DNA from: Bisporella sp. PMI_857
Lineage: Eukaryota; Ascomycota; Leotiomycetes; Helotiales; Helotiaceae
Reading direction: 5' to 3'
Assembly (NCBI GenBank): GCA_021307315.1
Contig: JAJSPD010000062.1
Coordinates: forward strand, 1-64,000
DNA length: 64,000 nucleotides
Part shown: piece by piece, positions 39,830-51,966 of the stretch
How the letters are laid out: every line of letters starts with the position of its first letter
Numbering within the stretch: the first letter of the stretch is position 1
Translations under genes and position numbers: made by a program
Notes under the pieces: generated by a model
Databases searched by the model: none
Told to the model about the DNA's origin: nothing
What the model saw: the letters and a program-made list of their open reading frames with translations, nothing else

Positions 39830-42440
39830 ATGAGATCATGAAGCTCGAAGTTGGTCAATATATAAACCTATGGATTCCATTAGTCAGCTTCTAGTACTCT
39901 CTGCAGAGCCATCCCTTCGTGGTGACCCCAATCACCCGTTGAAGTATGAAGCTGCACTCCGATCAGTGCATCCTGAACCTACATTGCTAATAGCTCGGAA
40001 ACAGCTAATAACTCGAAATACCTAAGTGCGAAGACCGCAATCGGCCATCACTAGCATCCTTCTACAGCACAACATGTTAGTCACCGCTCCAGCAAGAGAT
40101 GATAAGCATCCCTTTCACATTGATGAGGAAATGCTTTGCGACTGCTCGTTACTCCTCCTTTGCTCGCTCAGAAGCAAGTTCAAGAAGACTGAAGAACGGG
40201 TTGAGCTTCTGGAGTTGCTTAAAGTTGCGGGGTAAAATGCAGCTGTGGCGCCTGGGGATGCATTTTTCTCTGCGGGGTGCATCTTTCTTCCAAATTCTGG
40301 GGTTGATGTCAAGGAAGGGGTCATGCTTGGCACTGCGCGCATTACCGGACACAACATCAAAGACGTTTCAACTTGAACGTCTAAATCATATAAAAAGGCC
40401 TCTACCTTCTCCTCCAGTGCTCTTGAATCACATCTGCAATAACAGAATTCCACTCTATCCACATTCTCACTTCATCCCTCAGAAGAACTGCACACTGCCA
40501 CAGAACAACAACTGTCCTCCGCCAAATAGATACAATCTCAAATTTTCTTCAAACACGCCTCAGCCGGGGGGCTTGGCGGCTTAAAATCGCGGGGAAAGGA
40601 CGATGCTGACCTTTGTGGCTGAAATTGCCCAGCATCCCGGAACTTTTTATCCAATAGGGCTACACTTGTCGTTGCCAACAAATTTGACCTCCATCTTTCG
40701 GATATTTATTTTATTTTGTCCCACCAGCCGTATGATCCACCAGCCCCGGGCACAATTCCGGATCTATAAACATCATGGCTATACCAGCCCAGGTGACTCT
40801 AATAATTCCCCATGCAAATCTACCCAAACCAAATACATCTTTTCCTCTTTGTTTTGATGCGGATCAGATTCCACAAGAACAGTAGCCCGTGTCCAGCCAT
40901 TGGCGTTCTTTGGCGCACACCTGCAGTACTTCCTCTAAAAATGACATCGTCACACGCCTAACAAGCAACATATCTCGTGAGCTGAGGATTGCGAGGAATT
41001 CTGTACAGATAGTATCCCGCCAGTGTAACTGCTGAATTGATGACTTTGGATTGAGCTCTCAATTTCCGCTTCTAATATATAGCACATACTGGCAATATTC
41101 AGATGCACTTCATGGGTGTGCTACAGGAGGACTGGGGTTCGGATATGATCATCGGTTGACAATCACGCACGAGCTTCGAGTCAATTCCTTGTGCGCATAT
41201 CCTCTTCTTGAGCTGAGCCACTCCCATTGGTCGCAGTTGATTTATTGCTTCTCCTGAGTTTTAATAGACTACCTATGGGAATCATCAAATAATAAATGCC
41301 TCCCACCACGCTCTAAACACTTTCAAATCTCCTCCACAAACCCAACCTCTACTAAGTTATCAAAGGGAATATTCATGCCCGTCATCTTTGTCTTGCTACT
41401 CTCCCGAATCCACAAGAAAGCCATCAACAGAACTCTCCTAACAATATTTGCCCCTTCCTTGATCTTCATTTGCTCTTTGCCTATAACCACTCATGCAATC
41501 ACGTAACACAATAGCATAAGAATGAAATCAACCGCATTGCACCGGTACTTTCCTCTATATGTACTTCCTTCGAGCACTGAAGCAATAAATGCTCTTGATT
41601 AATTAGATCAAACCCCCCCCTCCTCCTCTCTCTCTCTCTCTCTCTCTCAAGTTTCGTACTTATATGTCGTAGTTACATCACGTGATTCACCCCATAACTT
41701 CGAGGGTGAATATCAACTTGCTTTGCCAACGATAAGATTTTGACCTTCCAGCTCAACTCCTCCTCCATTCTTTCCCAACCTACAACTTTACAACCACAAC
41801 AACAAACGACCTTCAGAGCTTTCGATTTCCCTCAGAGGAGTATCCCGAGGACCCAATCAATCCTTTATTCGATTCCCAGTTCCTTAGATCTTTTTGCGAG
41901 AACCAAATTCTAACTGTTCACCTTCAGAGTCACCCTCTGTATTTCGACCCTTTTTTGCGTTGAACCTTTCCGTTGATTTAACTATATCGAAATATATAGG
42001 TCGTACAATAGTTAATAGGTTCTCAGTACGAGGAAATCGAAAGTATTCCTCTCTGAAAGAATGTTCACTTCGTTGACGTTGCGTAGATCAATCTCCAGAT
42101 CAACCTTTCCACTCACCTTCCGAATCACGATCTCTTCGAACCATCTTTCGAGCCATCAGCGTTACCAACATAATTCAGAGCTAAGTCATATCTCTTTTGA
42201 TCATATTGCTAATTCCTGAATCCAGATTTGGCCTCGTTTCCCCCTCGAACTTACGCTGCATCTTTGCCGTCTTTGCGTGCAAGGTAACGAGCAAAGTGAA
42301 GCCTTGTAGTGTCAGCAAGGCTGCAACGCAAAGACCCGTAATCCTCAAATCTTGTTACTCGAATCCTTACGACGACATAAGTAGGAATAAGATCAAGACT
42401 CGAGCAGGACAACACAGCCATATCCTTCAAAGAACTCTCC
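39830..42440. other. long intergenic region with a probable leader at its right end
   Basis: No supported gene; the 161- and 115-codon frames at 40099-40584 overlap on opposite strands and have no domain. From about 41700 the DNA is C/A-rich (AACCACAACAACAAACGACC) like a long fungal 5' leader, ending near a small spliced ORF at 42450. Confidence 0.45.
41621..41648 (+). repeat. CT microsatellite next to a C run
   Basis: A run of eight C is followed by TCCTCC and about 22 bases of alternating CT. Such pyrimidine tracts are common in fungal promoters. Confidence 0.85.
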
Positions 42441-42449
42441 AAATCGGAA

Positions 42450-42568
42450 ATGACGCAACAAGGTAAGAAATCCTCCGTAGCTCACAAAATCGAAACAACA
42501 TGTCTCTAACATCATCGTAGCACATGCGAATCGTGGCATCAAGAGCAATAAGTCTGGAAAGACTTGAC
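42450..42568 (+). CDS. possible tiny spliced ORF (19 codons)
   Basis: ATGACGCAACAAG is followed by a textbook 58-bp intron (GTAAGA donor, CTAAC, CGTAG acceptor, 42463-42520) and then 16 codons to a TGA, giving MTQQAHANRGIKSNKSGKT. A long leader-like region precedes it. It may be a real micropeptide, a uORF, or the head of a decayed conidiation-6-like gene: ASKKSPLPPREAVLENEAVE just before 42784 faintly recalls that family. Speculative. Confidence 0.25.
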
Positions 42569-42799
42569 AGATCAGAACCCAGCGCGACTACCTGCAATCA
42601 AACTGTACCAGTTGGCTTTAAGAACGTACACGCTTCCGCCTGTACTGATCTTCACCCTTCTGAATACAGTCACTGTGCAGCTTTCGGGTCGCTCCGCTGT
42701 TCTTTCAGGGCGGGGAGCACTGCCAGCAAGAAGTCTCCGCTGCCGCCTCGAGAAGCAGTTCTTGAGAACGAAGCGGTCGAGTAAAGTGTGCCATCCACT

Positions 42800-44120
42800 T
42801 CCCCTTTTTTCATGCTAACCGTCGTGTATTTAGAATCCTTAACCTTCGAATCATAACTGGCGGGTGATATTGAGCCTTGGTTGTCCCTTAGTTGTAGCAA
42901 TCTTTTACTTATAACCTACCTGCTTGGCGGTTATAAGGTGAGATACACCCACTTGATAGTCTGCCCAGTGTGCACACACTGTGCCAGCTTAGAGTGGTTC
43001 AACGTGTTGTCGTTGATGACAGCGTTGAAGTTGTTCGGCGCTAGTAGCTGTGCAATTGTCCCATACTTGATGAGATCTTCTACCCGTAGCCTACCTTGTC
43101 TGTTGAGCTTCGGCTGCTCTTGGCGGCAAGGGCGGAGATTCAACCACTGGAGGGTTTGCTTGGTGCGCAACGTATCATTAGCAAGCCTTAAAGTGTTTCA
43201 ATCGTGCTGTCGCTTCAAATCGTAGCAGCGTTGGAAAACCCAGGTAACTGCACAACGCGCATTCTACCTTAGTGGGGAACAGGTTTCCATGGATCGTCGA
43301 TCCTACAGTTCACTAGCTAGAATAGGAACCTCCAGGGCTTAGGCCAGCTCCCACGGCCCTCCGTAGATTGGCCCTACTGGTACCTGGATCTGGATCTGGC
43401 CATCTCTGGAGTCTGGATTCTGGATCCTGGAACTTTGGGTTGTAGATCCTTGTGTAAGGTTGACATGCTAACTAATACAGCTTCTTCAACAGTTAATCCA
43501 GCAATTCAACATTGCTGGAGCATTCATTCTCGTTGGCCTATCTTGGGGATTGCGTACTATCCATTGATGCGATGGTTACAGAAGCTCTTCCTTCCTGCAC
43601 CTATGAGTGTCTAGGCCACAGCTACGACCCCTACCCACGCAACGGGGTGCTGAATTGTGCGCGTCCTGGCTCACGAAAGGCAGAGATAGGGGAACTGTGG
43701 AAGTGATCGTCGCTGAGCTGGTGGGTAGGACGTATGGTAGTTGGTGACAACTGCCGCTGGCAACCCGGTTTGGGACCCGTTCTTTGTCGGCCAAGACTCT
43801 CTCTTTCTATAAAGGGGTTTCTAGGCCGATGGCACATCGATTTGTTCGTTTTTGAAGAGTTGTTAGTATTGCTAGTGTTGTTCGTATGGTTGTATAAAAA
43901 GTAATTGAAAAGTTGAGGAGATTTTAAGATAGTAAATCTAAGGAAATGAGTTACAAACAGCTTTTGCTTTGGTAGTTACTAGTCTTGCAAGCTGATTAGT
44001 TATATTAACTGAGCATTTTTATAAGTAAAATCTAGCTCTCGATCTTTAAATACGGTTGATTCCTTGCCTCTAAACTGCTCAAAGTCAAAAGAACTTTCAA
44101 AAAGCAACCCACTCAATGCT
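42800..44120. other. no gene supported
   Basis: Scattered frames without domains; probably old transposon sequence between the leader-like region and the LTR at 44126. Confidence 0.35.
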
Positions 44121-44125
44121 TTAAC

Positions 44126-44329
44126 TGTCATGGCCCTGGCTCTATTTCGCTTAGAGCCTCGCTTACACTAGCCCCTGGCCAGTCTCATGTATATAAAGCG
44201 CTGCTTTCCTTCCCTTTTTCTATCTGTAGCTTGTTCTCTTCGTTATAACAATTGATAGTCGTTTACACCTTTGAGTCCTTTTCCATAGGATCCACGGATC
44301 GAGATCCCTGTTCGCCTTGAGTTGTTACA
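44126..44329 (+). repeat. solo LTR, family A
   Basis: A 204-bp segment from TGTCATGGCCCTGGC to TTGAGTTGTTACA with the TATATAAAGCGCTGC box and the C/T-rich run. It lies at the 3' edge of a Helitron remnant. Flanks TTAAC / GTGGC do not match. Confidence 0.85.
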
Positions 44330-45658
44330 GTGGCGTCAACTTGTGAAAGATCATGACCTGGGCACCAGCGAGCCAAAAGCTCAAAATCATCTAATAGAGC
44401 ATCGTCTTCTTTTTCCAAATCCAGCTCAATATCGCTGTCATCGGACTCTGAGTTTTCGTCAGATACCGGGTCGGTATAATAGTCTGGAGGGTGAGAATGC
44501 GCCTGTACACAAGCCGAAAACGCGTCGCTGTAAGACCTGTAAACTTGCCCGTCAACCAAAAGTAAGTTATCCCATGCCGTAAACGGATGATGTAACATAA
44601 GCTTTACCCGGCAGTAGTCCGTATACTCAGGCGAGGCAGAGTGGCTTGAATACCGTGGATAATAGTTAATAACACGAAGCTTAGCTCGAGGCCGGCGTAA
44701 CTACTTGACCCAATCCCAGCCCCGTAAACACTCAAACAAAGAGAGATTAGCAAGCGCAAGATCGACCGAATCCTGACGCCGTTCTCGATATCGCCATAAA
44801 GTAGAACGCTGCGCGGAAACTTCTCCAGATTCAAGGAATACCAAATCCTTTTGTTGCTTTTCCGGGCGGCAGTCAAGATTTATAACTTGCCGAGTGGATT
44901 CTTGCACCGGAAGCTCTAATAGAATATGAGATACTTCTTGCGCAGACCAGTCGCGTTCTTTTATAAGTTTATTTCACAACCGGAAAACAAAAGACAGCAA
45001 AAGTGCGCAGTCATTAATATACAGAAGAATTTGGGCCTGAAACTTTGTGTATGACACCGAAGACTTTTCGGCTTTCGAAACGTATTCTTTTAAGTAGAAC
45101 AACACTGCGTGGATTGTAACAGGCGGCTGAATATCGGTATTGGTTAGCCGACTTAGCGTAATTACAGGTGCTACCTAGTTCGGAATAGCATGGTTTCGGG
45201 CCGGAGAAAGATCCAATTTTGTGGTTGATATCTTTAGTTACCACCGCAGTGTCGAATAGAGGTTTCGGAGGGAAAAAGACAAGTTGAAAAAGCTAACAAG
45301 CCTTTCTTTGCCTGTAAACAGTAGCTTCGGGTACAGGTGCTATGACGTTGAAGGCGATTAATCAGAGCCGTAAATTGATCTGCTGTGTTTTCTATATATG
45401 TAAACACAAAAAACCCTGGGTTCCGGGCATCTAGAAGCCGTGCTTAATTCGGGTTTTCCGCTGTAGTCCGCGCGCCTTAGTATCGAGCAAATTCCTCTAG
45501 TCTTGCAGGTGTATCCGGGTCAAGTTGAAGTGCGTCTGGGATCCAAAACAGCCCGTGAAAGTGACCGGACCCACGAGCTTGCCATTCTGAACGATCCCAT
45601 GAATCGGTAAACCTGAGAAACGTCTGGATAACATGCTGTACAAAAGCGGTACCGTAGT
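44330..45658 (-). mobile_element. Helitron Rep/helicase-type polyprotein remnant
   Basis: Minus-strand reading from 45658: FLRFTDSWDRSEWQARGSGH and FHGLFWIPDALQLDPDTPAR (Rep-like region; stop after EEFARY). Then EYVSKAEKSSVSYTKFQAQI, RDWSAQEVSHILLELPVQES, QVINLDCRPEKQQKDLVF and NLSLFECLRGWDWVK. Last, RVINYYPRYSSHSASPEYTD, LMLHHPFTAWDNLLLVDGQV, QAHSHPPDYYTDP and an acidic tract. Order and motifs match fungal Helitron RepHel proteins upstream of the helicase domain. Several frame changes and stops make it inactive. Solo LTRs sit at both edges. Confidence 0.75.
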
Positions 45659-45894
45659 TGTCACGGCCCTGGCCCTATTTTGCTTAGAGCCCCTTGGGGC
45701 TCGGACCTGGACACCACAGGACCTCGTTTACACTGGCCTCTGGCCAGTCTCCTGTATATAAAGCACTGCTTTCCTTCCCTTCTTCTGTCTGTAGCTTGTT
45801 CTCTTTGTTATAACAATTGATAGTTGTTCACACCTGTGAGTCCCTCTTCCTGAGATCTACGGATCGAGATCCCTGTTCGCCTTGAGTTGTTAGG
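45659..45894 (+). repeat. solo LTR, family A, with 5-bp target-site duplication
   Basis: A 236-bp segment beginning TGTCACGGCCCTGGC with TATATAAAGCACTGC inside; the end reads GTTGTTAGG instead of GTTGTTACA. Flanked by GTAGT at 45654-45658 and 45895-45899. It appears inserted into Helitron-derived DNA. Confidence 0.9.
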
Positions 45895-46328
45895 GTAGTG
45901 AGCGACAATGTGAAGGCACGCACGAGGCTGTAAACGACTTTGACAGAAATAGGGTCTATTATGCAGAGGATCTATTGGAGGATCCGCAAGGGCATCACAG
46001 CGATAGATTACGGGTTGTTGGGAGCGTTACAAGCCGGTGATAATATCCACAGTCCTAAACCGTAAATATATGTGTAAGAAATTTTCTAGCTCCTTGGCTT
46101 ACTTACGTAAGCCGATTCCTGACAAGTGTCACAGTCCTAGAGATCACGTGCATAACGCATCTAGCATTCAACTGCCAGATGTCGCGCCACAGCCGCGAAC
46201 GCTCATTGGTTCGCCTAGCTATGACCCTGGAACTGGCCATGGTTATATGAGGGCAGTTCCAGCAGTAGTTACACCTTTTCTCTTTAGTTTAGAATCTTCG
46301 TATTTGATACCTTACAAACAGCTATCAC

Positions 46329-46584
46329 TGTCACGGCCCTGGCCCTATCTCGAGCTTGGCCCCTGTTGCTACAGGGCTCGGCATCCCAGAGCTTGGCGAC
46401 TGACACTACAGGGCTCGCTTACACTGGCCCCTGGCCAGCCTCCTGTATATAAAGCACTACTCTCCTTTCCTTCTTCTGCCTGTAGCTTGTTCTCTTAGTT
46501 ATAACAATTGATAGTTGTTCACACCTTTGAGTCCTTCTACCTAGATCTACGGATCGAGATCCCTGTTCAGCTTGAGTTGTTACA
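46329..46584 (+). repeat. solo LTR, family A
   Basis: A 256-bp segment from TGTCACGGCCCTGGC to GAGTTGTTACA, the longest copy, with a duplicated GGCTCG-type block between the start and the TATA box. Flanks ATCAC / AAAGG do not match. Confidence 0.87.
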
Positions 46585-46589
46585 AAAGG

Positions 46590-47300
46590 AAGCACGTCTG
46601 TGACAGGCTGATAGTAACCTATTCAATTGACTATCACTGCTATATTACAAAGAGAATCAACATAAGGAGAGAAAGGGAGAATCCAGGAGATTACGGGTCT
46701 TATAACTAGGCCTGTAACGGGTCCGCTAGTACGTAACGGGTCGGTAGCTCCACAGAGGGTTCACGGTGGCAACGCGCTGTCACGTGTTTGCAACGAGAGC
46801 TGGCTCGTGCCGAAGGCACGTGCAGCCGAGTCATCCTTACGGGTTCAACCCGTCACAACGTCGGTTTCTAGAAAAAGAATAGGCAGCGTTGCAACTTGAA
46901 GACTTTGTACACTACAGAAAGAAGATGCCAAAGAAAGTTTAAGCTGTCATTGAAGCTAGAAAAGGGTATACAAAGTATTCATAGCCTCAAAGCTAGAAGT
47001 GACCTAATACCTTCTATCCCATTCCATGGCTACGACGCCTAAGAAGTTTAACATGACGTAATCGAAGGGTACATAGAACCTAAGATTGGGTCTTAATCCC
47101 CTCCCTACCATTTGAAAACGCCTCCCGAATCAGTTCGACTATGACGGGGTGATGATCCCAGTTATTTTCAAAGCGAACAATCTCTAAAGTAATGTCAAGT
47201 TAGCTTTAGCACAAAACGGCCCAGAGCACCAAGAGTGCCTGACTCTGCAAGCTTAGAAAGAGGGTAATACGCAAAACACGACCCACAGCCGTAGAAGATC
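46590..47300. other. no gene; short ACGGGT-rich segment
   Basis: 46709-46857 begins TGTAACGGGTCC and ends AACCCGTCACA with internal ACGGGT repeats, which could be one more LTR-like sequence. The flanks do not match. The rest has no supported frame. Confidence 0.3.
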
Positions 47301-47302
47301 CC

Positions 47303-48951
47303 CTAAAAGAAACTACCCTCCACGCCCTCAAGACCTCCGACCGCCTCGTTTCTCTTCCGTTTCCTCTCTTCGAGGTTCTCGATCTGCTGAGTAATGAAAT
47401 GTAGCTTTTGAAGCGTCTTCTCGCGGGCATCCAGAAGCGCTTGCTTAGCCTCATCAAGGGTGTCATATTGAACTGTAACCGTTTTGTCTACGGTCACCGG
47501 CCACCCCCCAGTGGTGATCTGCCGGAAAAAGCCTGAACAGAACTCTGGAAGAGGTGATGGAGAAGATTGGTTCAGAAGTTTCCCTCCGGACGGGACACTT
47601 TGTATCAATGCAGGGTCAATGACGCCATTCGAACCCAAACGACCTTCATTCGCCATCTGAGTTATCAGGATGTCTGCTGCATCTCTAGTCGTTCGATTGA
47701 TATCAATTTCTAGAGGCGAGTCCGAAAAAGTATACATCGAAGCCGCATCCAGGGAAGAGTTTGTTGTGTCCACGTCTGGTTTTTCTGGCCTAGAGCTAGG
47801 TTGATAATTGGTATCTACCGGTATATATGGATTCTGGAATCGTTAGCTTGGGCTATCTTCCGTAGCTAAAGAACTTGACTGCGCACAGTACACAATGCGA
47901 TTCCATAAGCCTTAGCGACGGGTGCTAGCTGCACTTCTATAGATGAGGACGCAATCTCTCCGTACGTAGCGGCATACCCGACACCTGCTTTGGCGGAATC
48001 TTTGGCGTAATCGTGGTAGACTCGTGCGCTCACTCTTGCTTCCCCATGGTTTTCTTCAAAATCGTTACCTGCCTCTGCTGTATTGTTAGTTGTTAGCGCA
48101 GCGCCTCCTTTTTCAAGTGAAACCACACTATTTGGCTCCTGAGTTTGGATTATCTCTGCGTGGAAACTGCGGATGTGATGGGCACGCTTCTCCCGTCGTT
48201 TGAAAGGTTCCGTGTGTTTATGACATGCTGTAATGGGACAAGGGAATAGCTCAATGGAAATTGGGTTGCCATTTATATCCTGTTTGTGTACTTCGGAGCA
48301 ATGTCTCTTCAGTGCTGGTGTATCCTTCATAGTCTTGGGCTCAGGACACTCCCAGCATATTTTTGGCTCTTTTGCCTTGCCTCCGAGAAAACTCCTGCCG
48401 TTAGCATATATATGAGAAAATAAGAAGCTAGAATCGCTACAACTATAATAAAGTATGGGTAGTCCGAATATGCACCACAGCGTAACCCACTTGGTCTTCA
48501 TTTCAACAAAACAAGCTTTTGCAGACTGCTCTACCATGAACATGTCACCTCTGTAGAGTCTACCTTTCGGCTCTCCAAATTTACTGAAATTAAATACTTA
48601 CCGAAGATTTTGGCCGTAATCGTGGATCATAACTACAGATGCATCTTGTGGTATCGGCGTTATTTCGGCCGTGCAAAACGCGCTAGACGCTTGATTAGTT
48701 TAAATTTGAAGGAAGAAGCAAGGCCCAAATACTTCGCATAGTCTGCTGGAAGATTCGAGCCCATATGTTCAGAAGGACTTGAAAATGCAAGCTGGGCCGC
48801 CTCAGGTGAGTCGAGCTCCTTGCACTTGTTCTTGTATGTGGTGCCCACGTTAACTTCAGCTTCTAGAAAAGGGCTCTCGTAGTCGTCGCGGCAGCTGGTG
48901 TCATATACAGTTTGTACTGTAGTCGCTGGGTAAGTCGGGTGGGGCTCGCTC
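47303..48951 (-). CDS. C2H2 zinc-finger-like protein, five exons resolved (5' end open)
   Basis: Consecutive phase-compatible exons: 48951-48733, 48682-48602, 48550-48491, 48394-47887 and 47833-47303; introns are 50, 51, 96 and 53 bp, several with CTAA(C/T) branch sites. Exon 4 encodes KICWECPEPKTMKDTPALKR, HCSEVHKQ and, after 14 residues, FPCPITACHKHTEPFKRREK, RAHHIRSFHAE: two C2H2-type fingers with conventional C-x2-C and H-x4-H-like spacing, suggesting nucleic-acid binding. The last exon ends in a charged coiled coil (ALLDAREKTLQKLHFITQQI). About 466 codons are visible; an acceptor at 48952 shows that at least one more exon lies upstream, possibly 49160-49240 or the gene at 49238. No family assignment beyond the fingers. 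Confidence 0.65.
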
Positions 48952-49237
48952 CTGGAAACATCATTTAGCAATCAAGAATACTACCCTAATCAACAAGAAG
49001 CTAGATAATAGCCAAGCCAGCCAGACACACGCCAAAGCTACATGTCCTTTAGTTAGTGACTTTCGTAAGAACTATTTCCTCTGATGAGCCTAGCATCTTC
49101 CCTCCTCAATCCATATCTCAAAGGAGCAATAATCTCGTATGTGATCTCGATCAAAATCCGTGTACCTGAGGAAAGTTAACGAAACTGCTTCATGGAAGAG
49201 AAATGTCGTTCGCACAGACCATCTTGAACCAAAGCTC

Positions 49238-50097
49238 CTATACGGAACAATTCCTATTCGTCGTCAATTGATCTATGATCTCCAAAGCCGCATCGAATTC
49301 TCGAATCTCTCCCAGACACTTCCCTCGCTCAGCCTTCAACACTGCAAGCATATGCTCGATGTTAGTATAAGTCATCTCTTGTTGAACTGCGCTACTGCCG
49401 ACTGTAGTCACTGTGTCGGTCTCTGATGGAGAATGTTCGAAGAGGCTCTCCTGGTCATTGCTGGATACCGAACTCATGTCATCTTCGTCTGAACGGCCGA
49501 GGTGCTGCCTCAGTCGACCATTTCGGGCGTAAGCCTCTGCATTATTTGGGTTGATGGCCCTGTTACGCCTCATAGCATAATCGAAGTGTTTTCCGAAATT
49601 GTCGAATGCAATTACCGAACGCTCATGTCTTTTTACAGTATACTGGAGTGCCGTTCTGCCGTGGCCGCCATCCGAATTACTAGCCTCACTATTCAATATA
49701 GTCCAATTTCCCATTTTATGGCCGGCAATTTTTTGGTGATATATGTCACCGGCTAGTTTAGTCATAGTGATATCGGATCTCCAGAGCAACAAGTCAATGG
49801 TTTCGAGGATTCCGGTATCAGACTCAAGGTCGTCTTCGAAGCAACTATCAACGAGTGCAAACACCCGATCGAAGAGGGTACCTATCGCAGTTAGGATGGG
49901 TTAGAGAAACGGTACTTCTGCCTACATATTTCATACAAACCCGAACCCCCCACATTGGCTTCAGCCAACTCCCCGACGGGCAGACTCTCGCTATAAGCTG
50001 CGGCTCCTATCACTACAGCGGATGTACTGTTGACCCCGGATTCACTTTCTGGTAGTATAGCGGGGCCAAAATGGTTATCCTGGCAGTGCGGTGCCAT
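49238..50097 (-). CDS. hypothetical two-exon protein, acidic/Ser-rich with C-terminal helix
   Basis: Exon 1 50097-49941 starts MAPHCQDNHFGPAILPESES. A 59-bp intron (49940-49882, CTAAC branch site) joins it in phase 1 to exon 2, which begins TLFDRVFALVDSCFEDDLES and runs to a stop at 49238, giving 266 aa. Visible features: a helical block (ETIDLLLWRSDITMTKLAGD), an acidic, Ser-rich stretch (DEDDMSSVSSNDQESLFEHS), and a C-terminal amphipathic helix (LAVLKAERGKCLGEIREF). No known domain. It may be the 5' half of the downstream C2H2 gene, or separate. Confidence 0.5.
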
Positions 50098-50229
50098 GAT
50101 ATAATCATGAATTTTGCCATGATTGGAAGGAGAGCTGGCGCTGCTGGAAGCACAAGAATCAGCATCGGAGCGTACAAAGCAAAGTTGCAATAACAATTCT
50201 AGCCATGCCAAAGGTGTCAAAAACTTTCG

Positions 50230-51960
50230 TCTATACAGGTGTTTAAGTCATAGTCACATCTCATGAAGGTCCTATCTATATTTTAAAGACGCTGATATTT
50301 CTTTCAAGCGTGCAAGTAGTTGTCGGAGAATTCAATTATATTGATAAGAAAGTGGCAAATACAATTCCTAGCAGCGAGACCCTCAAACGACCCCCTATAC
50401 AACCAAGGAAGACCCCCCGCAGCAGCTCCAGACCTGTTTCCCATCGATTACCTTTTGAATTGTCTCACTCGGCATGGCTGGCTGGCTGGCTGGCTGGCCT
50501 TTCAGAATGAAATGTTTTCACTTACCAGCTGGGTGAATGCATATCTACGTTTTCCACGTTGTCAATGTTGATTTTCTGTCTCTTTGCTGATGTCTTCCTC
50601 GTCGCAAATGTGACTGCAGGTGTAGTTACTGAAGTATGTCGTCAAATAGCCGAGCTGAAGCGCAAAGTTTTGATAGTAGGGCTGAAAATGCGAAGAAAGT
50701 AGGCACACGGAAGAATTTTGAGTTACAAACTTTGAGAGAAAACGGATGCTTATAGCTCAAATAATGGTTCGCAAAGCCGAACGACAAGCAGCGTCACAAA
50801 AGGCTTATGAGGCATCTGTAGGGCAATTCCAGGGCAATTCCAGGGCAGTTGCAGGGCATTAGCGGGGCATTAGTGGGGCAACCCCAACTCCAATTGGTTT
50901 GTGGCACGCCTCATCAAATAGCAGGACGACAATTGAATCGTACCAACCGCCCTATTTACATATATCGTATTGTAAAATGCATAGATCGTATACGTGGCAG
51001 TCGGGCAAGATATTCCATGGAGGGACTTTCTATAGCTATTCCTTAATCATGATATTAATGGTGAAAAACATATCATTTTACCATCCATTTCAAAGCTGAC
51101 ATTCGCTTATTTCGTCGAACCAGAATGCTGTGGGGCAAAGGCGCTCCAGGAGTGATGTGAGTGGCGTTTGCTTTGGCAAGGCTCTGTCGGATTTCCCATT
51201 TTGTGAATAACGTCCGTCCCTGGGTCGAGAGTCGCACCCTGTTACGAGACAAACCATAGGTACTTCGAATTCAAGCGGCTCTAAATCTTTGAACGCATCA
51301 AATGTTCTATATATTTTTATTTTAGTTATGTTGTATACCTCTCCCAAACACTCCTGACATATTAATCCCGAAAATTACGATCGCATCGTCGCCACCACCT
51401 TGAATTTATAAAGAACCTCCTTTCATAGTGTAATTAGACCTCTCGACCCGCGACACCACCATCAAGCTCTTTTAACCTTTTGAACTTATAGAGCCATTAG
51501 ATATGGATATCCGAGTTTCATTATAATGCTAAAAAGCCATTATCAATCTTGTGGTGGCCAGCGCGCGGTATGTTACAACTTTGCCACATAGGCGGATACC
51601 TCCTCCAATCAAACGATCAAGGATCTAGGTCAACTGCGTCGTGGTTACAGTAATCTCGGTAAAATTTATTGTATTTTATGTAATGAAGCCTATGGCTGCT
51701 AAACATGTAGCTGCGACGCTTGTGGCTACGTGTAAGTTCACGTTTCCCGACATCCTCCAACCAGAGCAAAAGGTGGCACTGTGCGCGCCAACAAAACCTG
51801 CCATCTTCTCCTTCGGCTGAGAGATGCTTTTGCTGCGACGAATTTCCGACTTTTCACTTCCGACTTTTCTTTTCTTTCAAAGTTTTGCTTTCTTTCAAAC
51901 TGTTTTGTCAAAAAAAGTGACCCCCAAGACGCTCTGGGAAAACGATGTAAATTACTTGCC
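50230..51960. other. intergenic with short tandem repeats
   Basis: No supported gene. A (GGCT)n run lies at about 50479-50500 and an imperfect GGGCAATTCCA / GGGCATTAG repeat at 50821-50880. Small frames at 50849-51347 have no domain. Confidence 0.45.
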
Positions 51961-51966
51961 ATAAGT

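Noticed and set aside
40099..40584. Opposed frames of 161 and 115 codons
   Set aside because: No domain on either strand, no splice signals that extend them, and low-complexity translation.
42450..42784. Conidiation-6 gene
   Set aside because: The resemblance is limited to a few residues and the frame is closed after 19 codons; kept only as a low-confidence small ORF.
46709..46857. ACGGGT-rich segment as another solo LTR
   Set aside because: Ends resemble TG...CA but flanks do not match and no second copy is present in the window.
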